From positions 1,466,001 through 1,530,000 of the forward strand of contig AP031354.1 in NCBI GenBank assembly GCA_037833965.1: a DNA stretch of 64,000 nucleotides, written 5' to 3'. Under the pieces are notes generated by a model. That model made no database searches. It saw nothing but the letters and a program-made list of their open reading frames with translations, and was not told the DNA's origin. This document shows positions 1 through 12,800 of the stretch, one piece after another; position 1 is the first letter of the stretch, and the number at the start of each line of letters is the position of its first letter. This stretch comes from Marchantia polymorpha subsp. ruderalis (Eukaryota > Streptophyta > Marchantiopsida > Marchantiales > Marchantiaceae). The translations under genes and the position numbers were made by a program.

Positions 1-836
1 AGTACCTCGGTGTCTTTAGCAAGTGCTTCACCAATATGCAATGTTGACGAGTAGATTGAGTAAAAACTGATAACTTACGAGGTGAACATAGTTAGATGGT
101 GATGTGCAATAGATATATTAGTCAGTTCTCGTTCGCCAGTTTTCATTTTGTTATTTCATTATCTAATTGTTAAATCATAATTTGTATGAAACAATAAATA
201 ACATCTTTTTAACAGTCAGTGTGAACACACAAGAAATTGTGCAATATTTCGTGTATGTTCGGGATATAGGAGAATTTTATGAGATGTACAATGCACGTAT
301 CATGACTTTCCAGCACACAAGTGCCATTTATTAAATTTATCACACATCTTCGTTCTTTTCCTAGTATGGTTCATAGCTTTTGTGCCCAATGCAGACTTGG
401 CCATGATACGTAGTACCATGGCCATGTGCGGTTGAGAAGTGTCCGTGAGTTTGCCTTAATTTCAACACTTCGCTAGTTCTTAACATCGACAAGTGTAGAC
501 CTCATGCAATATGTGACATATTGCATGATTGGATGATATTCCAACCAGATTCCTTGGCTACACTCTGTGATTATCCATGCGAGGAGCACCACGACAGTCA
601 CAGTCTATAAAAGTAGAGAAGTTTCTGGACAGAATCCTGATCGCGAAGGAAAGATCTTGAAAGAACGAAATGGCGAAGATGAGAATTATAAAAACCGTAG
701 AAGGCCAAGAGAGTATAACTTCTGTGGGAAGACTAAACTTTTGCACTGTGAGAAAACCTTGATATGATAATTTTGATACATCTACATTCTCAATTAATAT
801 GTTCATAGATTCTTTTATTTAAGTATTCTAATTATC
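1..836. other. Intergenic, no gene seen
   Basis: AT-rich sequence with only short overlapping open frames that have no family resemblance. It may contain the 5' non-coding part of the transposon that follows, but I could not identify a terminal inverted repeat. Confidence 0.4.
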
Positions 837-851
837 TTGTTTTCTGAAATT

Positions 852-2348
852 ATGCAGGGTAAAGTGAAGAAAACAACTATCACATGGAAAGAACAGGATT
901 TTTTTGTCACATTTACGATGACAAAAAAACGTCCATCTGCTTACATGAAAGGTAATGATGAAAAATTTGGGTTGAAAATTGTAACTCGTGACACCAAATC
1001 GGCAAAAGTGATTGGAGTGCAATGTCGCTTTTGCATCACATTTGGTCGGGAAGAAAAGGCAGATGCGAAACGAAAAGTTGCTTCCTCTGTGCAAGCATGG
1101 CAATCACCCTTTCGTTATGACAATATTGAACACCATCTTTGTACCCAACATACTAAACAATGGGATGTGTATCAAACTTTAGAAACTTCTTTAGATCGCA
1201 AATCATTTTTTGATGATGGGTCCATTGCATTTAAGAATTCTCTTAAAGTCCATTTCCCGTCTTCTTTGGAAGATGAAGGAGACATTGTATATGAAATTGA
1301 AAGAGATATTGTCGATACCGTTGTCGACGATATGATATTTAATCTTGAAGATGCAGAAGAAAGTGATGAAGAAGATGATGAAGAAGATGTACACATGTTT
1401 GGTAGTATGGGCGAAAATAATACCCAACTAAGCCAGCGACGAGAGACAGTAATCAAATCCAAAGCACGAGCATTATCATTGTTTCATCGCGTCAAATTGA
1501 AGGACGCTGATGGGGATTACTTTTACCTAGTGACGATCCCCAAGACGAAAACAATGTTGTTTCGCCTTGCTATGCGATACGTATCTTGTGGGACATCATT
1601 TCGTATGGCATCCGAACTTGTCGGTTGTGCATATGATGTTTTGGGCAATCTTGCTTTACGTGCATGTTCTCGTCACGATATCAGTAACTTTGTTCGGGTA
1701 ATTTGCGCTGCCAATCTACAAAAGATTGCGAAACTTCTTTGGCATTCGTGGGCATTTTCATTAGCACTCGACTCAGCGACACATCAGAGCATTTCATTTC
1801 TTGACATACGATTCCGAATTTTCATTCGCGACTATCATTCGATTGTTAACTTGCATGGTTGAGCACTTCCAATGTTTGATCGTCACACAGGTGAAGTTGT
1901 GTTCACAATGGTGAGCAAGTTTTTGACAGTGCTTTGTCCTGATTGGACAAATCGTCTCCTTGGTTTGACGACGGATGGGGCTCGCAATGTGACTGGACGG
2001 ATTACTGGGGCAATCGTTACTCGCCTTGCCGACGTGATGCACAAGGATTGTACTTTTATTCGGATTTGGTGCGAAGCGCATCAACTAGATCTGATTATGG
2101 AAGAGGTAATGAACAATGTCATCAAAGAACGATTTTTTGCAGTGATGACTCGATTCATTATTCACTTGACACGACAGAGTTGGATCGTGGAACTGCAAAC
2201 TATATGCTCTCGTGTCGTCAATCGTATTCAGTTACTTGTCCATATCAAGTTAATTTTGCGTTGGAAAAAATATTTGTCTCAAAAAAGTTTTCAAGCTTTG
2301 GATTTAGAAAAGATTATGCAGACATATCAAATTTTGTTCATAGAATAA
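852..2348 (+). pseudogene. hAT-like DNA transposon transposase, broken and C-terminally truncated
   Basis: One reading frame runs from the ATG at 852 to 2348, interrupted by an in-frame TGA at 1860-1862. The N-terminal part has a BED-like C2H2 zinc finger: QCRFC near codon 60, then HHLCTQH about 40 residues on. An acidic linker follows (runs of D and E around 1350-1390). The RNase H-like core shows LALDSATHQ (first catalytic Asp region), then after the stop LGLTTDGARN (second Asp) and IWCEAHQLDL. These are hAT family landmarks. The frame ends after about 160 further codons, so the alpha-helical insertion, the catalytic Glu and the hATC dimerisation region are missing. 'atgcag' at 852-857 could also be a splice acceptor, so the true start is uncertain. 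The copy is dead by truncation and by the stop. I saw no flanking target duplication. Confidence 0.8.
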
Positions 2349-2529
2349 ATTGATCATTGATATGTTTAAGGGTTTAGGGTTTCAAATTTTCAAAAAAGAA
2401 AATTTTGTATTAAAGTTAGTTATGATATAAAAAAATGGTTGTGTTGACTATGTTTTGTTCTTTGAAAATGTTTGTTTTTGTTTAATAGAAATGTTGTATT
2501 GAAAAAAGTCGAATTTTATCATTTATGGT

Positions 2530-2695
2530 ATTAAATCTAAATTTAATTTTCAAGAAATTAAAACAGCCTAAATTACTCTAAATTAAATTTTTTAGAACCC
2601 TAAATTAACCTAAATTAGTTTTTTTAGGAGACTAAATTAAGCATATTTAGGAACCTCATTTCTGCGTATTTAGGTAATTTAGGTAACTATGATTG
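2530..2695. repeat. Clustered CCTAAATT / AATTTAGG motifs
   Basis: At least seven copies of CTAAATTA-like octamers, first in one orientation (about 2568-2640) and then as the reverse complement (TATTTAGG, about 2645-2690), lie just downstream of the hAT frame. Arrays of short subterminal motifs of this kind are where hAT transposases bind. Assigning the cluster to the element's 3' end is an inference. Confidence 0.45.
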
Positions 2696-2699
2696 AATA

Positions 2700-5600
2700 T
2701 GTCTATTGTGGGATCACCGACGCAAACCGACAGTGAGAGAGTACTTGTTGAAGAATGTTTTACGATCTTCGTCAGAAAAATACAATACATTCAGTTCAGT
2801 TTCGGCAGTAGCAAACAATTCGCCGTGAATCTGCTACCACGGATTGGAGTCGTGGAGCCCAAGAGGTCTTGATACAAAGAATGAGATCACAGCTGGAAAA
2901 GACAAATAGTATGGTTAAATGTCAAATGTGATCAAACATGAGGGTGCACCACATGGATACGTCAAGACAGGTACTTGGTGGATAAAGTCTTCACACATCA
3001 AACTATCATCGTTACGTCACATCTGAAGTATTGCAAGACATTGGCGAAGAATGGACGTGCTGGTTACATATCGACAATGTCAGACTTGTGTTGCCCAGAT
3101 TTCGGTCTTCCAGTGAGAAAAGTAGGAATGACTACGCACATGTGAACCTTCGCTATCCTAGATGAGAGAGGAAGGGCAGAAGGCCATGGTCGCTACTAAG
3201 CTGCAGCTCTCTATAGAATATACAGCTTTCTCGCAGAGCACACGAGTTGTCAAAATTCCCCCAGAAATCGTCAGGTTAAGATTAATTTCAGAACATAAGA
3301 CGCAATGCACATTACGTCACGGTGATCAGGTGAGGAGACTCCGTTATGATGAGAACATGTAGAGTAGAAACACAGGAGAAGGAAGAAGGCGACTCAATCC
3401 TTACACAAAGCGTCCGGACAGCGCAAATTCTCACCATCTCCTCTGGTCCTACTCAACACGCCAATCGAAACCTGTATAAGAACAATGATGCAGGTGCCTC
3501 CCAACGTGACGAAGACCAACTCCTCACTAGGAATCCTGACAATTCTACCACGACATCCGCATTTTCTCAGCAATTCGTGTGTTTAGTCAACATGTCTAGT
3601 AACACCGAACACATAGGATGAAAGAAATGAAGTTGATGTCTAGAGACAATCCGCGACTCACTGTCCAACTGCACACTGCGAGCATGACCAGTGGACAGTT
3701 CAACGGTGCACTCAATTTAGATCAACACCCGGAGGGGCCATGTAATATCGGACCCCAAAATGTACCTCATGGGGTCGACAAACTAGAGGTTGGATTTCGC
3801 CCACGTCCCAGAGTGATGTTGAGGTGTCGACTGGAAGGCCGTCCTGAACTAGGAATTTAGGGTTTGCGTTTTCATCCAGACCGTCAAATCCTCTCGATGT
3901 GACACGTGTCAATTGAGATCTGAACCAGAAGTGCTTCCAATGTCTACTTATGTTCTCACCATGCTTCAATAAACTCCGTGCACAGACCGGTCGTTGTGCA
4001 ACTTTGGCAGACAAGGCCTCGGCTTTTACCCTCCGCATTGCCTGCATTGTGTAGGCTATGCTCTCTCGATCGTCTAGGTAGTGGTGGTGACACTAAGTTG
4101 AGCTATGATTTTCGTGCTCCGTCTCTGCTCTGTGTCGATTCGTGATGGCTGTTAACGAAACGTAGTGGTGACAATCCAGCTCCTGGAATCGTCGCCACTG
4201 TGCTCACATATTCCCACGATAGTTCCATTCATTTTCGCGAAGCCTCTTGGAAGGAGAATCTGCGTCACTCCACTCTACCTGCCGTGCTTGTACTCTGGGA
4301 GAGTTGGCCGACGCAGATTCTTCTCTCGATTCAGGCGACCTCATCGATAATGCTCTGCTGCAGGTTTTCAGGATAGGTTAGAGTCGCCTTCACATGGCAT
4401 CGTGTCTGTTACCCGACTGGCTGTACATTGAATGATGATCAAATCAACGCAATCTTAGGACACCTTCCTACACGGCATCAAACACCGTGGATGAGAGTGA
4501 ACGATATTCTGACAATGGTACAGGCGACCTCCCCATTACGTACTCGCTCTCTTGTGATGATCAAAACATACTTTCGTTCTACTGAGTTGTGCAAAGCACA
4601 CCGTGGAGATAAAATATGGAGACCTGAACTGAAGAGAGGGAGGATGTATCTTAAATCGACAGCTTGTAGCAATCGTAGAAAATATTCAGCTTCTGGATTT
4701 AACTGATCTCGCAGGATAATCCAAATTCTTCACGAAAAATAGCACCCTGGGAAATTTGGGTACAGTTTAGTTGTACGAAGTAAACTCAGACATTCTGTAT
4801 GATCACTACGGAAAACCAGTCCCCTGAGAAATTTAGATCACCAGCCATATCTCTTCAAAGAACTATGGGGCAAGCGGATGGAGGGGAGTGAATCTCGAAG
4901 GGCAACTACACAATTAACAACTACCCCAGAGTTATTACTTCTACGTATGCAAACATCAATGTCCTGTCAAAAATTACGAAGCTCAACTGTGGAGTACCAA
5001 ATTCTCCGCAATCTACACGTCTGCTATTCTTCTCACAGTGCCTGATGCACGGCACTATATGAAGACGGAATTGTCACGTCTGAGATAAAAACAGTGTCAA
5101 ACGGGAATGTGACGCTCTACTTAAACGAACGGATGTTGTAGACGTTGTGAATGCAAAATATGAACGCTTTGGTGTAGAAGGAAGATGGTAACTGCAACGT
5201 GCTACTAGTGTCATGACGATTTACATCTAACCGGACAGTAACCGAATATTAATATATCGGAAGAAAGTGTAGCTGCACTTTTCTTCGAAAAGAACATTAA
5301 TATTGCTATCGAGATGAGGCTGGGAGAACACTAAATGAGAGTTAAGCACACAGCTAGCCCACTGCGATGGATGCATATGGATTCAGGCAAAGCGGGACTT
5401 TACAGGGATATTGAGATTCACCAATGGAGGGTGTTCTATCTCCAGCAGTGTAGCGTGAGCACTGATGGATATGAGGACTACGAAATGGATTTTTCCCAAC
5501 AAGGCTACGGGAAGAAGGACGGGAATCATGAAGATGAGTGAAATCTGTGTTCGCATCTACCTCTTACTTACTTTCATTCCACTTAGATGCCCTTGTTGTA

Positions 5601-5760
5601 AGGATGTTGGTCTCCGAACAACGGTCAGCGTTAAGGTAATTTTTATTATTCTCAGTACACAATTTAAAATCCAAACACATTGATAACATGCATTCACTTT
5701 TAGTTGTGGGAAACAAGCTGCTTCCAGAAACAATAATGAAATCCTCAATCACTTGAAAAG
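2700..5760. other. Unassigned sequence, no gene recognised
   Basis: Moderate-GC sequence with several frames of 60-110 codons on both strands. None shows a recognisable domain, a codon pattern or consistent splice sites. It may be an old repeat too decayed to classify. Confidence 0.35.
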
Positions 5761-7640
5761 AGATAACAAAAGCAGGCTCAAAGAGATGGCAATAAGTTTT
5801 ATGGAAAATCTAATTCAAAAGTCTGAAACAAGGGTTGGCATAGAAAAACATATATGTTCAAGGACTTTGCTTCCCTTTGAAAACTGATGAAGACTTGGCC
5901 GTATAAGAACAATACTCTTTACCCTTGCACGAATTGTAATTCTCCCTCTCTCCACTTCATAAAATTTTGTTAAAGTCAAATAAGAGTAGTCAAAGCACTC
6001 CATTCTCAGCCGTCCAATTCTGAGAAGTAGCTGTCTCAGAATTGGACTGCTAATTCTTGACGAAACCGTGTGACTTGCTTTTAGATCTTTGTGCTTTGAG
6101 ACCAAAATCTGAAGTTGTTCATTCTCGGAATCCTTGACACAATGGCCTAAAATGACAGGAAAAAAATTTGCATGTGCTTGTGAAAAAACGCAGTTACAAA
6201 TATTACTCTATATTTCATTACTATTTTCAAATTTCAAAAATCTTTCTTTCCATATCTACTCTTCTTATGGGAACAATTTTTTCTACCAAACAATTTCAGT
6301 ACAAAAGTTGCATAACTGGCTTTACATATACAACTATCATTATATAAATAAACTTTCAAACGATAATTAGCTATTCAACGCAGGTTGGAATAATTATCTT
6401 CTAGATTCAAGCTAAAATTTTCAAACATATGTATACTCTATCTTTTTTTTTATTAAAACCATTCTGAATTGTAAAGAAGTTTCCATATACATTCTTATGT
6501 TTTATCCAAACTCTTCAACTTCAAATCACATGAATAAATAAGCATTTCAATCAATTGCATTCACCTTGTAACGAGCTTCATAATTCTCATCACAAGATGT
6601 CTAAACTGTTATCTCGCAATTCATGCATGACACAGGGACAAAATTTTCAAAACTCATCAAATCATCAAAACATTTATTGCACTAGTTTGAAGTTTTCATG
6701 ATTTTTTAAAATCACAATTATTTTATTGCATTCGATCTAAATATTAATGACAATGAAAAATAATAACTTATGACTTCCAAAGACATAATGACCATAATCT
6801 AAAATTCAATAATGTAGATAATTTCATCATCTGACATACCAAGAGATGTAACTAGAACTCAAAAATGTGCTACTCTAGCGCAAATTAGTATCATACTCAG
6901 AAGGCAAGTATATCAATGTTTAAAAATTATCTTGTAGAGTATTCTGAAAAAATGTTATTTCAATTGTCTAAGATACTGCTTAATTTTATATTTAGGAGAC
7001 ACAATCATGCTTCTTTAGATACTCTAATTTCTTGTAGTTCTCTACCTTTAATAGTTTGAACATGCTAGATGATGATATAGTTGTCATTATGTAATGTTCA
7101 GTCGTAGTCATTGCTTACTTGTTTCATTTCATATCTGCATGGTTTCCATCCTTTATGCTCTTTACTTGAACCCTTGTGTTTCTTTATGAACTTGAAGCAA
7201 GAGGCAAACGAAACGTCGTCGTAAATACAAACCTTCAAGCGAAAGTTATTCATCCTGAATTCATAAAGAAGTCGGGATCAAGGACTGCGCTTGACAAATA
7301 TTTGTAAATATTGCTTCTGTGGTTCTCACTGCGCGTAGAGCTGAAAAATTATAATAAGAAGGAAACGAAAAATCGTCTACTATTCATCATCATTTTCACT
7401 TGTAAATTGCAAAGCATGGATTAAAAAACAGGACAGACCACTCAATAGGCAAAACGTGGTCAAAAAGAGGCAAAAGATCTGGCAAGAAAGGCACACAAGA
7501 TCTCGCAGAGAGTGTACCCCTGATGCCTTCCGTGCGTCTGACTGACACACAAGAACCTTCCCATGATCGGACTCCAGCTTAAGAACGTCCGAACGAAGCA
7601 GTAGTCACTGGGGAGGGTCGCTCATGGACTTTGAGCTTGT
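5760..7640. other. AT-rich intergenic region
   Basis: Low-complexity AT-rich sequence without a supported gene. It holds one 14-bp perfect inverted repeat (6012-6025 with 6034-6047). Confidence 0.45.
6012..6047. repeat. Short perfect hairpin, 14-bp stem, 8-nt loop
   Basis: Positions 6012-6025 are the exact reverse complement of 6034-6047, separated by AGTAGCTG. One of several such hairpins in the window. Confidence 0.75.
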
Positions 7641-7662
7641 CGCGAACCAAACTCGATCTTCA

Positions 7663-7706
7663 TCCCTTCCCTCCCTTCCCTTCCCCTCCCCTCCCCTCCC
7701 CTCCTT
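7663..7706. repeat. Pyrimidine mirror tract upstream of the F-box gene
   Basis: A pure C/T run of about 44 bases made of CCCTT and CCCCT units. Such tracts can form triplex DNA and are common in plant promoters and 5' leaders. It lies about 1 kb upstream of the F-box start codon. Confidence 0.75.
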
Positions 7707-7848
7707 GGCATTGCTTCCTCTTTTCGATGACTTGACAGAATAGAGAGCGAGAGCGCCAGAGAGCGCGAAATAGAGACACTTTACAGGAAGAATGATCAGT
7801 GGAGCTCGATTGCAGCCAATTCTTACTTAGAGAGGGGCCGCCAAGAAA

Positions 7849-7881
7849 GAGAGAGAGGAGGAGGAGGAGGAGGAGGAGGAG
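7849..7881. repeat. GA/GAG microsatellite
   Basis: Short GA run followed by about eight GAG units. Read in antisense it yields apparent Ser-rich or Pro-rich small proteins, which I regard as artefacts of the repeat. Confidence 0.8.
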
Positions 7882-8273
7882 CTAAATGTAGCCGAAATGA
7901 AGAAGGAGCCGATGGAGGAGGAGGAACAGGAGGGTCCAAGGTGCCGAGTGGTCCGAATGTCCAACTTTTGCTCGATGTGTGTTTGAGAGTGTATGGGTTT
8001 GGTTTGGCCTGGCTTGGATTGGTCGGCTTTGTACATCGTAGTTGGTTTGGCTCACGCATGGATGGCCTCATGGCCCTCGGGTTCCGTGGACAGTGAAAAG
8101 CGTTCATTCAGTCCTTGATCTGGTCGCTGGGAAAAGAGACGCGAAAGTGTTCTTTAGTGATCGTTTTCTTGTCGGCAAGCTACATACCATACGACTTTCG
8201 ACGAGGAAAGAGCGTTGTACTGTTGCGCTTGACGCACTCGGACAGAGAGGAGGGTGAGGGAGCGATAGCGACA

Positions 8274-8307
8274 CAGACCAGACCAGACCAGACCAGACCA
8301 AACCAGA
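8274..8307. repeat. CAGAC pentamer microsatellite
   Basis: Five to six imperfect units of ACCAG/CAGAC. A related run of GGCCT pentamers occurs at about 8372-8391. Both lie in the putative promoter or leader of the F-box gene. Confidence 0.75.
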
Positions 8308-8683
8308 CGAGAGCTGTTCGAGAACGTTTCATCCGGGTCGTGGTGGTCGTTCTTCTTCGGCCTGGCTTGAGTTGGCCTGGCCTGGCCTGGAAAAAGGCGT
8401 CCATTGTTTGGCTGCCTTCCGTGCTCGATCGATGACGATCGCTACCGTGGAGGGGTTACCCATGTTGAAAACGGTAGATAGATGAACGACCTTCTTGCGA
8501 GAGAATTTGGTTTCGATCTCTTCTATTTATTTGTAGATCTAATTTCCGAGGAGAGGAGAGGAATCCTGCACATTGAGAGGACAATTTACGGGTTTATCGT
8601 GTCTTTTCAAGGCTGTCGTCGAAGTTCTCTCTTTCTCTTCAGTTGTTTGTCTGGGGACCTATCGTCTTCCTGGATTATCTGTC

Positions 8684-9877
8684 ATGGACTTTGATGGGAA
8701 ACAGCCGAAGTCGGTGGAAATGGTGTCTATGGATGCGATGAATGCGATGGATGCGGATGTTTGGGAACATCTCCCAGAGCAGCTGCTGAGGTCTATACTG
8801 TCCCGTCTGCCGTGGTGGAGTAATTTGAAGATGCGTTCAGTGTGCCAGTCTTGGAATCTGATACTGCGCAACACGGAATTCTTGAAAACTTGTTTCCCAG
8901 TGCCATCCGAACGACCACCGTGCTGGATGTCGAAGACTAGCGACGAAAACTGCTACGGAATTCGGAACTGGACGAAGACCAAAGGTCGACCTATTCACAA
9001 GACATCGCTTTTGCCTGGTTTTCCTAGGGCATTACAGTACTCTGTCAAAGCTGCCGCAGGGGGGCTTCTGCTCATGGAGAATCATGACGATGGCAAGCTT
9101 GGTAGAGTTGTAGTGAATCCCCTCAATGGAACTCATAGGCAGGTTCCTCCTCTGCCCAAGCTAGAAGATGCAGAAGTGGGGCAAACGATGGGGATGGTTA
9201 TGGATCAAACGACACAGAGTCACAAGATCATTGCGGTGCATAGGGAACGAATTGATTCTCGGGGAATTGTCGGGGTACCTACTTTCTTACAGGAGGAAAT
9301 TTACGTGTACGACCTAAAAGATAACCAATGGCGTTTGGTCTCCAGCTTGATGGTAACCTATGAAGACCACCTGAGCCGTTTGTATCTTAATGCTGTGATC
9401 ATAAAGAACGATTTATACATCTTAACACTGATGCAGACAGAGGAGTTTTGGATTTACCGTGTTTTCAAAGTCTCGTCCAAAGGCTGGGACGAAGTGCCAG
9501 CGGTTTTTGCATATCAACTCAAGAACGTGGATCTCTTTGAGCACAACGGGTACCTTATGCTGGTGGGATCGGCTTTCAAAAACCTCCGAGTCCAGATATG
9601 GAGGCACGATTGGGTAACAAAAGAGTGGGAGGAAATGTTGACGATGCCCCACGAGATGCTCGGCAGAGGCAGCATCAAGTCGCCTGAGGGAGCCATGTTC
9701 ACGTTCTACTCTCAAGGAGATCATGTGTGCTTCATTGTAGAGCCGTCTCGATCACTTCGGATCACTTGTGATATCGTGAAAAGGGAGTGGTGGTCAGGAA
9801 CTTCCCCAACCTTTCGATTTATGAATGGTGAAGAAGTTGGTTGGTTATTTCAACCTCGGTTAGACATTGTTCTGTAA
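8684..9877 (+). CDS. F-box protein with kelch-like C-terminal half
   Basis: Single-exon gene of 397 aa. I chose the ATG at 8684 because the frame upstream to 8573 opens without an ATG and is unlike the rest. An F-box occupies about residues 26-66 (VWEHLPEQLLRSILSRLPW, then LKMRSVCQSWNLIL), the module that binds SKP1 in an SCF ubiquitin ligase. The remaining 330 residues show the loose beta-propeller pattern of plant F-box/kelch proteins: GGLLLMEN, then a 'VVNPLNGTHRQVPPLP' blade, 'IYVYDLKDNQWRLVSS', and 'VQIWRHDWVTKEWEEM'. This half should recognise the substrate, which cannot be named from sequence. No TM segment or signal peptide. The 5' leader carries GAG, CAGAC and pyrimidine repeats. Reading frame intact; probably functional. 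Confidence 0.88.
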   Translation: MDFDGKQPKSVEMVSMDAMNAMDADVWEHLPEQLLRSILSRLPWWSNLKMRSVCQSWNLILRNTEFLKTCFPVPSERPPCWMSKTSDENCYGIRNWTKTKGRPIHKTSLLPGFPRALQYSVKAAAGGLLLMENHDDGKLGRVVVNPLNGTHRQVPPLPKLEDAEVGQTMGMVMDQTTQSHKIIAVHRERIDSRGIVGVPTFLQEEIYVYDLKDNQWRLVSSLMVTYEDHLSRLYLNAVIIKNDLYILTLMQTEEFWIYRVFKVSSKGWDEVPAVFAYQLKNVDLFEHNGYLMLVGSAFKNLRVQIWRHDWVTKEWEEMLTMPHEMLGRGSIKSPEGAMFTFYSQGDHVCFIVEPSRSLRITCDIVKREWWSGTSPTFRFMNGEEVGWLFQPRLDIVL

Positions 9878-12800
9878 CCCTCTTCATAGCTTAGATTTTC
9901 CATCCTCTGTCACATTTCCAACATCTTCGCACCATTTTAGAAGTATCTCCAATATTACACGCTGAAGGTATATTTTCATTTTTTCACTGAATCGGCTTCA
10001 ACCTCTCCTGTTGCATGAGATTCATGCACAACCTTTGGCAACGTGAACCCGAAGGCTAGCTGATTCTTTCAGCTGGCCAGTTCCATGTTGTGTTGTAAGT
10101 TTTATAAACGTTGACTTCATTCATCAACAACTATGGATCTGAAAGTTTGCCGCTTTCTATCATGCCTGAGACATCATTAGTAATCACATTCTCTCATTGC
10201 AAGTCGGCCATTTCGATTTAAGTGTTAAGACATCATATCATCGTTGTCAACGCAATCCTAGAAACTACTCCCACCCCAATGTTTACCAGGTTTTCCATTC
10301 CACGCGTCATGTGCATGAAGTGACCTTGAATAGCTGCCCAGGAAGATAGACAATGCTTGAAGTCATGATCATTGTAAAATTCTTCTGATGGACCACGAAG
10401 GTGCCTATTTTCTACTCTGCAAGGTATCTTGAATGCCTAATCGATTTTGCTATTCCTACAAGTGAAGCAACTCTCCATTAGCTCTTACTGAAGAAATGTT
10501 TCAATACTTTATCGAACGAATCAATAGTCAAACACATCACCAATACTTTGAGAACACCATGGAATGTGCTTACCGAAAATTTCTACTCGTATGTATAAAC
10601 GAGTCTCTTTTGCAGATATAGCAATTGAGAAGGATTTAAATTGGTGCCTCGAGAGTAGCATGAGGATGGGAAATGCGTGAGTGGGAAGTGTGCCAGATGA
10701 AGTTGTATGGAGGTGCAACGGCTTTGCTTAAAAACGGATTTTAGTCCTTCGGCTGTCCAAATATATCTACCTAAAACCCAGTCAATGAAAAATCTGGTCA
10801 TTTGTCAACATTAGCAGAGGAGTGTAGCATGTTGTGGGCACGCTGTCATTGTTTCCAAGAGATCGAAATGTTACTGCAGGTAGATGCCATGCAGTATCCC
10901 AAAGCAAGAGAAATAAAATCAGGATTGTATGACTTTTTAACTGATAGTAGAATCATCATATAGGTGACATAAAAATCATTACGAAAGTAATAATGCATGT
11001 TCTCATGAAAGCTATAGGAGAGTACACAACTCTCAATGAGACTCTTATATACCTATAGATTATTCCGAGCCGTATGTTTACCAAGAACTTGCATACAGTG
11101 ATATTCAACTCCTACTCAATTTACATATAGTTTAGGGATAAAAATCTCCTAGAAATATTCACCTTGTTTTTTCATCTACAGGACGTATGATCATCCTTTC
11201 AAAACTGTATCATGGGTGATACAGTCTTTGAAGGATGTTTAAACATTGAAACGATCATCTAAGTGACACAATTCAAAAGAAAGACGTAATAATGAGATTT
11301 TCATCTTTGTGTGACATAGCGGACAAAATACATGAATAGATTAGTTTGAGCCTAACTTGAAACTTTGTTAATTAATGAGTTTATAATGAGAATATAGATA
11401 AATGCATCAGGCCTTTCTACAAAATGTAGAGAGGCTAGATGATATGAGTGAAATAATCACTAATGCATGTCATATATAAGACACACAATGTACGTTTATG
11501 CATGAGTTAGAACAAGATTGTGACACTCAATTTTGAAAGTGAAACTTTCAGTAGTGAAGTGAATCAAGACTTAATACGATTCCAATTTTGTAATAAGATA
11601 AATGTTAGATATTCAAAATTTTCAACAAAAAAATTTAATTTAAAATTAGGTTTGAATTTTGTTTGAGTTTCAAAATACAAGAATATTATATGAATATATA
11701 TATTATATATCGTAATAGTTTTTGCAAGCAAAACAATGACATTAAATTCATGAAAGCTTATTTTATTTCAAATTTGATTGTATATTTGAGATCATTACTG
11801 TTGAAATATAAGAACACAATTTTTTCAATTTCTGATTATTCAAATAATTGGACATGAATTATGCACAACAAAAAATGAAAATTTATGTAATGATAAATGA
11901 TGAATGATATGTATAATAAAAGAGAAAAAGAAATAGATAAGTAATATTGTAATCAAGAAAAAATTGAATGCACAATAGCACATTAACCCAATTTCAATAA
12001 TGCAAAATGTGAGTATCATATGAAGTTTTATGAATATGATAATCTTTAAAAAATATCAAATCAATATTGAATGTTGCAATAGTAAAAAGTACTTCAGATA
12101 TAGTAAAAGTTTAGATATAGATATAGTACTATTTTCAGTAGATAAAAAACCTAACTCACTTCATGAGAGATTTTGATATTGATCACAATCATATTTTCTA
12201 GTACAAATAATAAAATTTAGATTCTAAATCCGGATTTGGAATAGTTTTGGAAATAGAAATTAAAAGAATGAACAAAATAAAATATGAGATAAAATTATAA
12301 TAAATGATTCAAAATTCAAAAAAAGAAAACAATAGTATTTTTTTTAGAATTAGAAATCATGATTTGATTGAGATGTATAAAAAATAATTTTTTTTGAAAG
12401 ATATAATACTGATTAGTTTAAAGATTTTAATTTTTTTAATATTCATGCAAAGTGATTCAAAACATCAAATTTTCTTTTGGAATCTAGAAACGCAAAATTG
12501 ATTCTATATAAAAATTTTCAATTATTTCTAAAAAATAGAAAAAATGATCAGTAATTTTAATATGATGGATGCATGACATTGTATTATGTTATGTAGTTTC
12601 AATTATTTGATTATGTATGTTAAATTATATCATCATACACATTTAAGTTTTTAATATATTACCAAAACATATATAAGTGTTGCATTATCCATATTATTGA
12701 TATCTTTCATAAATAAGTCATGAGATTATTTGAAGTTCAATGGCGTATTTTGATTGAAGAGTATTACACACATGTTAGGCTTATAATTTAAATTGATATT

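Noticed and set aside
2368-2380. Telomere-like GGGTTTAGGGTTT
   Set aside because: Fewer than two units; ordinary telo-box-like sequence, not an interstitial telomere array.
7823-8107. Antisense proline- and serine-rich open frame upstream of the F-box gene
   Set aside because: It is produced by the GAG microsatellite and has no domain, splice support or start context.
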